Positions 62,411 through 64,000 of a DNA stretch of 64,000 nucleotides are shown piece by piece. A program made the position numbers and the translations under genes. Location of the stretch: NCBI RefSeq assembly GCF_900143065.1, contig NZ_FRCX01000020.1:1-64000 (forward strand). The letters run 5' to 3'. The notes beneath the pieces were generated by a model that made no database searches, was not told the DNA's origin, and saw only the letters and a program-made list of their open reading frames with translations. The DNA comes from Duganella sacchari (GTDB lineage: Bacteria > Pseudomonadota > Gammaproteobacteria > Burkholderiales > Burkholderiaceae_D). How positions within the stretch are numbered: position 1 is the first letter of the stretch; every line of letters starts with the position of its first letter.

Positions 62411-62533
62411 CGTGATATTCCGGTGATCGGGAAGATGACTCGCGTTCCGGCGGAACGTTGGCGGGAATAAGGCCAGTGAGGAAATAATTGCCGATCGCGG
62501 GTGTTGGGCGATTAGCGATAGTTGATTTCAGGC

Positions 62534-62562
62534 AATATACACCTATTGCTCTTATATGGCAA
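62534..62562 (-). promoter_or_regulatory. Sigma-70-type promoter of the chemoreceptor gene
   Basis: On the minus strand TTGCCA (62562-62557) and TATATT (62539-62534) are separated by 17 bases, a good sigma-70 match. Transcription would start near 62527, leaving a leader of about 117 bases before the ATG. Confidence 0.62.
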
Positions 62563-62695
62563 TTAAAATAAGTTTTAGGGCGCCAGGCATTTTGATTATT
62601 TAATTAGGGTAGTTATTGGTTCGCTGCGCCCTGCAAGCGCTTGAAACACCGTGGCACACAATGGAGTTTGCGGCGTGTAGCCCCTCACGCATGCT

Positions 62696-62720
62696 AAAAA
62701 TTGGCATAAATACGCCAAAA
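62696..62720 (-). terminator. Terminator of the IMPACT-family gene
   Basis: On the minus strand TTGGCGT and ATGCCAA pair, with one G-T wobble, around ATTT and are followed by a T-run. It lies about 46 bases after the stop codon. Confidence 0.55.
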
Positions 62721-62765
62721 ATCAGCTTGTAAAGGGCGGCCGGCGGGAATGTCGGCCAGGACGGT

Positions 62766-63362
62766 TTATTCGTCTTCGGGAGTTATCCAGCTGATGCGGC
62801 CATGGCCAGCTTCATTCAGGCGGATAATGAATGCATCAGCAGTGGTATCTGGCAAATTGAATTCAAACTGGACGTCGCTGCCATGCTGGACATTAATCAG
62901 TGTAGCGCCGGCGATTTCAATTTCACGGCGTACCAGGCCTTCCATGGCATAAGGTACGGTGCAAATCAAACAACGCTGTTTGATAATGGCGATTTTCTCG
63001 GCTTGTAATAATGCCTGGGCGACGCTGTCGGTATAAGCGCGCACCAGTCCGCCAGCGCCCAATTTAACACCGCCAAAATAACGCACGACGGTCGCCAATA
63101 CTCCTTCCAGATCCTGGTGACGTAAAACATCGAGCATGGGGCGGCCTGCGGTGCCGCTAGGCTCACCATCATCCACCGCAGCAGATTGGCCGCCGGCTAA
63201 TAATGCCCAGCATACGTGAGCCGCACCCGGATGTTGTTGCCATAATTCGGCAACGACTTTCTGCGCGCTGGCGCGATCTGCCATGGGTTGAACGCAGGCG
63301 ATAAAGCGGCTTTTTTTAATGAGCAGTTCATGGTGAACGGCCGTATATATGGTTTGAGGCAT
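62766..63362 (-). CDS. IMPACT/YigZ family protein
   Basis: The 198-residue protein has the UPF0029 N-terminal domain with IKKSRFIACVQPM, the conserved AAVDDGEPSGTAGRPML and VVRYFGGVKLGAGGLVRAY, and a DUF1949 C-terminal domain. The family is conserved from bacteria to eukaryotes; the yeast and mammalian relatives modulate Gcn1/Gcn2 signalling, but the bacterial role is unknown. The start at 63362 fits the family N-terminus; an in-frame ATG at 63455 would add about 31 residues reaching into the divergent gene start. Confidence 0.92.
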   Translation of the reverse strand: MPQTIYTAVHHELLIKKSRFIACVQPMADRASAQKVVAELWQQHPGAAHVCWALLAGGQSAAVDDGEPSGTAGRPMLDVLRHQDLEGVLATVVRYFGGVKLGAGGLVRAYTDSVAQALLQAEKIAIIKQRCLICTVPYAMEGLVRREIEIAGATLINVQHGSDVQFEFNLPDTTADAFIIRLNEAGHGRISWITPEDE

Positions 63363-63453
63363 GGGGCGATATGGTGCCAGAAAATACTTGGGAAGACGAG
63401 GGCGCAGGCTGGCACGGTATAATCCGGGGCCAGTCTTTACCGAGTATACCGTC

Positions 63454-64000
63454 ATGACCCACCCATCCTCCGCGCCGAAAATTACCGCCCTCGAGGGCGA
63501 TCCAGCAGAGGATGATGAGCTGATCCGTCAGCTCGGACTGGCGGACAAAGGCATTTCGCTGTCCCGGATGGAGGGCCGCGTTTTCCTGCGCATCACTGGC
63601 GAAGTCAGCTACGGTGGCCGCCGCATCGCCTACGATCTGGTGCCGACGCAAGGCGTGCTGGCCAAGCCGTCCAAGTGGCGAAAAATGGATGCCGAGGCGC
63701 GCGGCGCATTGCTGCGCGAACGGGCCAGCGACGAGGTCATCGACACCCTGCATGCGGACACCACGACCTTCGTCCAGGAGCTGGTTGAGGCCTGCGATGA
63801 CTGTGATATGGACGCCGAGCCCTTCCTGCAGGCGCTCAGCGATATGCAGATTTCCGAGCCGGCCGGCATGGTGTTCGACCGCATCCGCATGCGTCTGGAG
63901 CACGCGGTCGAGCGCGACATGGAGGAACAGCACGCCGAGCGCACGCGCCAGAGCATCAATCTGGCGGAATATCCCGCCTCGTTTGACGTCGCGCGCCGCA
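63454..64000 (+). CDS. Hypothetical protein, N-terminal part, cut by the window end
   Basis: An open reading frame with ATG at 63454 runs off the right edge without a stop, giving 182 codons here. The translated start MTHPSSAPKITALEGDPAED is followed by an acidic, mixed helical region with GRVFLRITGEVSYGGRRIAYDLVPTQGV and an acidic helical stretch with ELVEACDDCDMDAEPFLQAL. No family was recognised. It is divergent from the IMPACT-family gene. Confidence 0.7.
   Translation, partial: MTHPSSAPKITALEGDPAEDDELIRQLGLADKGISLSRMEGRVFLRITGEVSYGGRRIAYDLVPTQGVLAKPSKWRKMDAEARGALLRERASDEVIDTLHADTTTFVQELVEACDDCDMDAEPFLQALSDMQISEPAGMVFDRIRMRLEHAVERDMEEQHAERTRQSINLAEYPASFDVARR

Larger units (their letters stand above)
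62411..62765. other. 355-base intergenic region
   Basis: This gap between a chemoreceptor gene and the IMPACT-family gene contains the receptor promoter (62534-62562) and a terminator for the IMPACT-family gene (62696-62720). AT-rich stretches lie at about 62535-62610. No open reading frame with a ribosome binding site or tRNA-like structure was recognised. Confidence 0.6.

Noticed and set aside
62636..62680. Possible second sigma-54 promoter (TGGCAC...TTGC) in the 355-base gap
   Set aside because: Spacing between TGGCAC and TTGC is ten bases instead of five, so the two elements are out of phase.
63328..63933. Minus-strand frame opposite the gene cut by the window end
   Set aside because: The plus-strand frame is longer, starts with a suitable ATG and reads through the window edge; the minus frame has no motif.

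Overview
The window is a high-GC chromosomal segment of a betaproteobacterium. The 5S rRNA type, the gene content (complete Wsp chemosensory operon, a divergent PAP2/DUF212 gene, YajQ, an IMPACT-family gene, many methyl-accepting proteins) and the protein style point to Oxalobacteraceae, in the Massilia/Duganella/Janthinobacterium neighbourhood. That placement is inference; no 16S rRNA is present. No CRISPR array, tRNA, insertion sequence or prophage was seen.

Layout. 1-384: the end of an rRNA operon (23S 3' end, 5S, terminator). 461-6931: a DUF4214 lipoprotein, a DHH phosphoesterase, a nitronate-monooxygenase-like flavoprotein with a cysteine-rich tail, yajQ, murB and a GAF-GGDEF protein. 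6979-17834 (minus strand): a Wsp surface-sensing operon of two tandem WspA receptors, WspB, C, D, E, F and the diguanylate cyclase WspR, ending in a translationally coupled ppnP. 17928-20117: argF-argG. 20205-25702: a decayed DJ-1/PfpI-like gene, a soluble TPR-like/GAF/histidine kinase, rsgA and an M48 protease. 25759-31048: orn, a DUF1176 protein, a lipoprotein esterase, an unknown membrane-anchored protein, a cupin/JmjC-like protein and an AT-richer HEPN-like gene. 31085-36399: SulP and Nramp transporters, a YecA-type SEC-C protein and srkA. 36496-39859: a giant Ala/Glu/Arg coiled-coil protein, a perfect 92-bp palindrome and an outer-membrane barrel. 39939-49696: membrane proteins, an RND efflux pair, a FadL-type porin and a TcyP-type cystine transporter. 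49897-62410: two chemoreceptors flanking a sigma-54-controlled efflux ABC transporter module with its own two-component system. 62766-64000: an IMPACT-family protein and a gene cut by the window edge.

Two functional themes stand out. The first is cyclic-di-GMP. WspR makes it, a catalytically dead GAF-GGDEF protein just beyond the operon keeps an I-site and could bind it, YajQ-family proteins have been reported to bind it, and Orn removes its breakdown product pGpG. The second is a self-contained efflux circuit. A near-consensus sigma-54 promoter (TGGCACG-N4-TTGCA) sits directly in front of an adaptor-ATPase-permease-permease operon. That operon ends with a sigma-54 activator and a kinase that has almost no extracytoplasmic loop, which suggests autoregulation with the transporter acting as the sensor.

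Genes are tightly packed, with many 4-bp ATGA or TGATG overlaps. Start codons were chosen from visible ribosome binding sites, overlaps and family N-termini. Everything here comes from reading the sequence; no database search was run.
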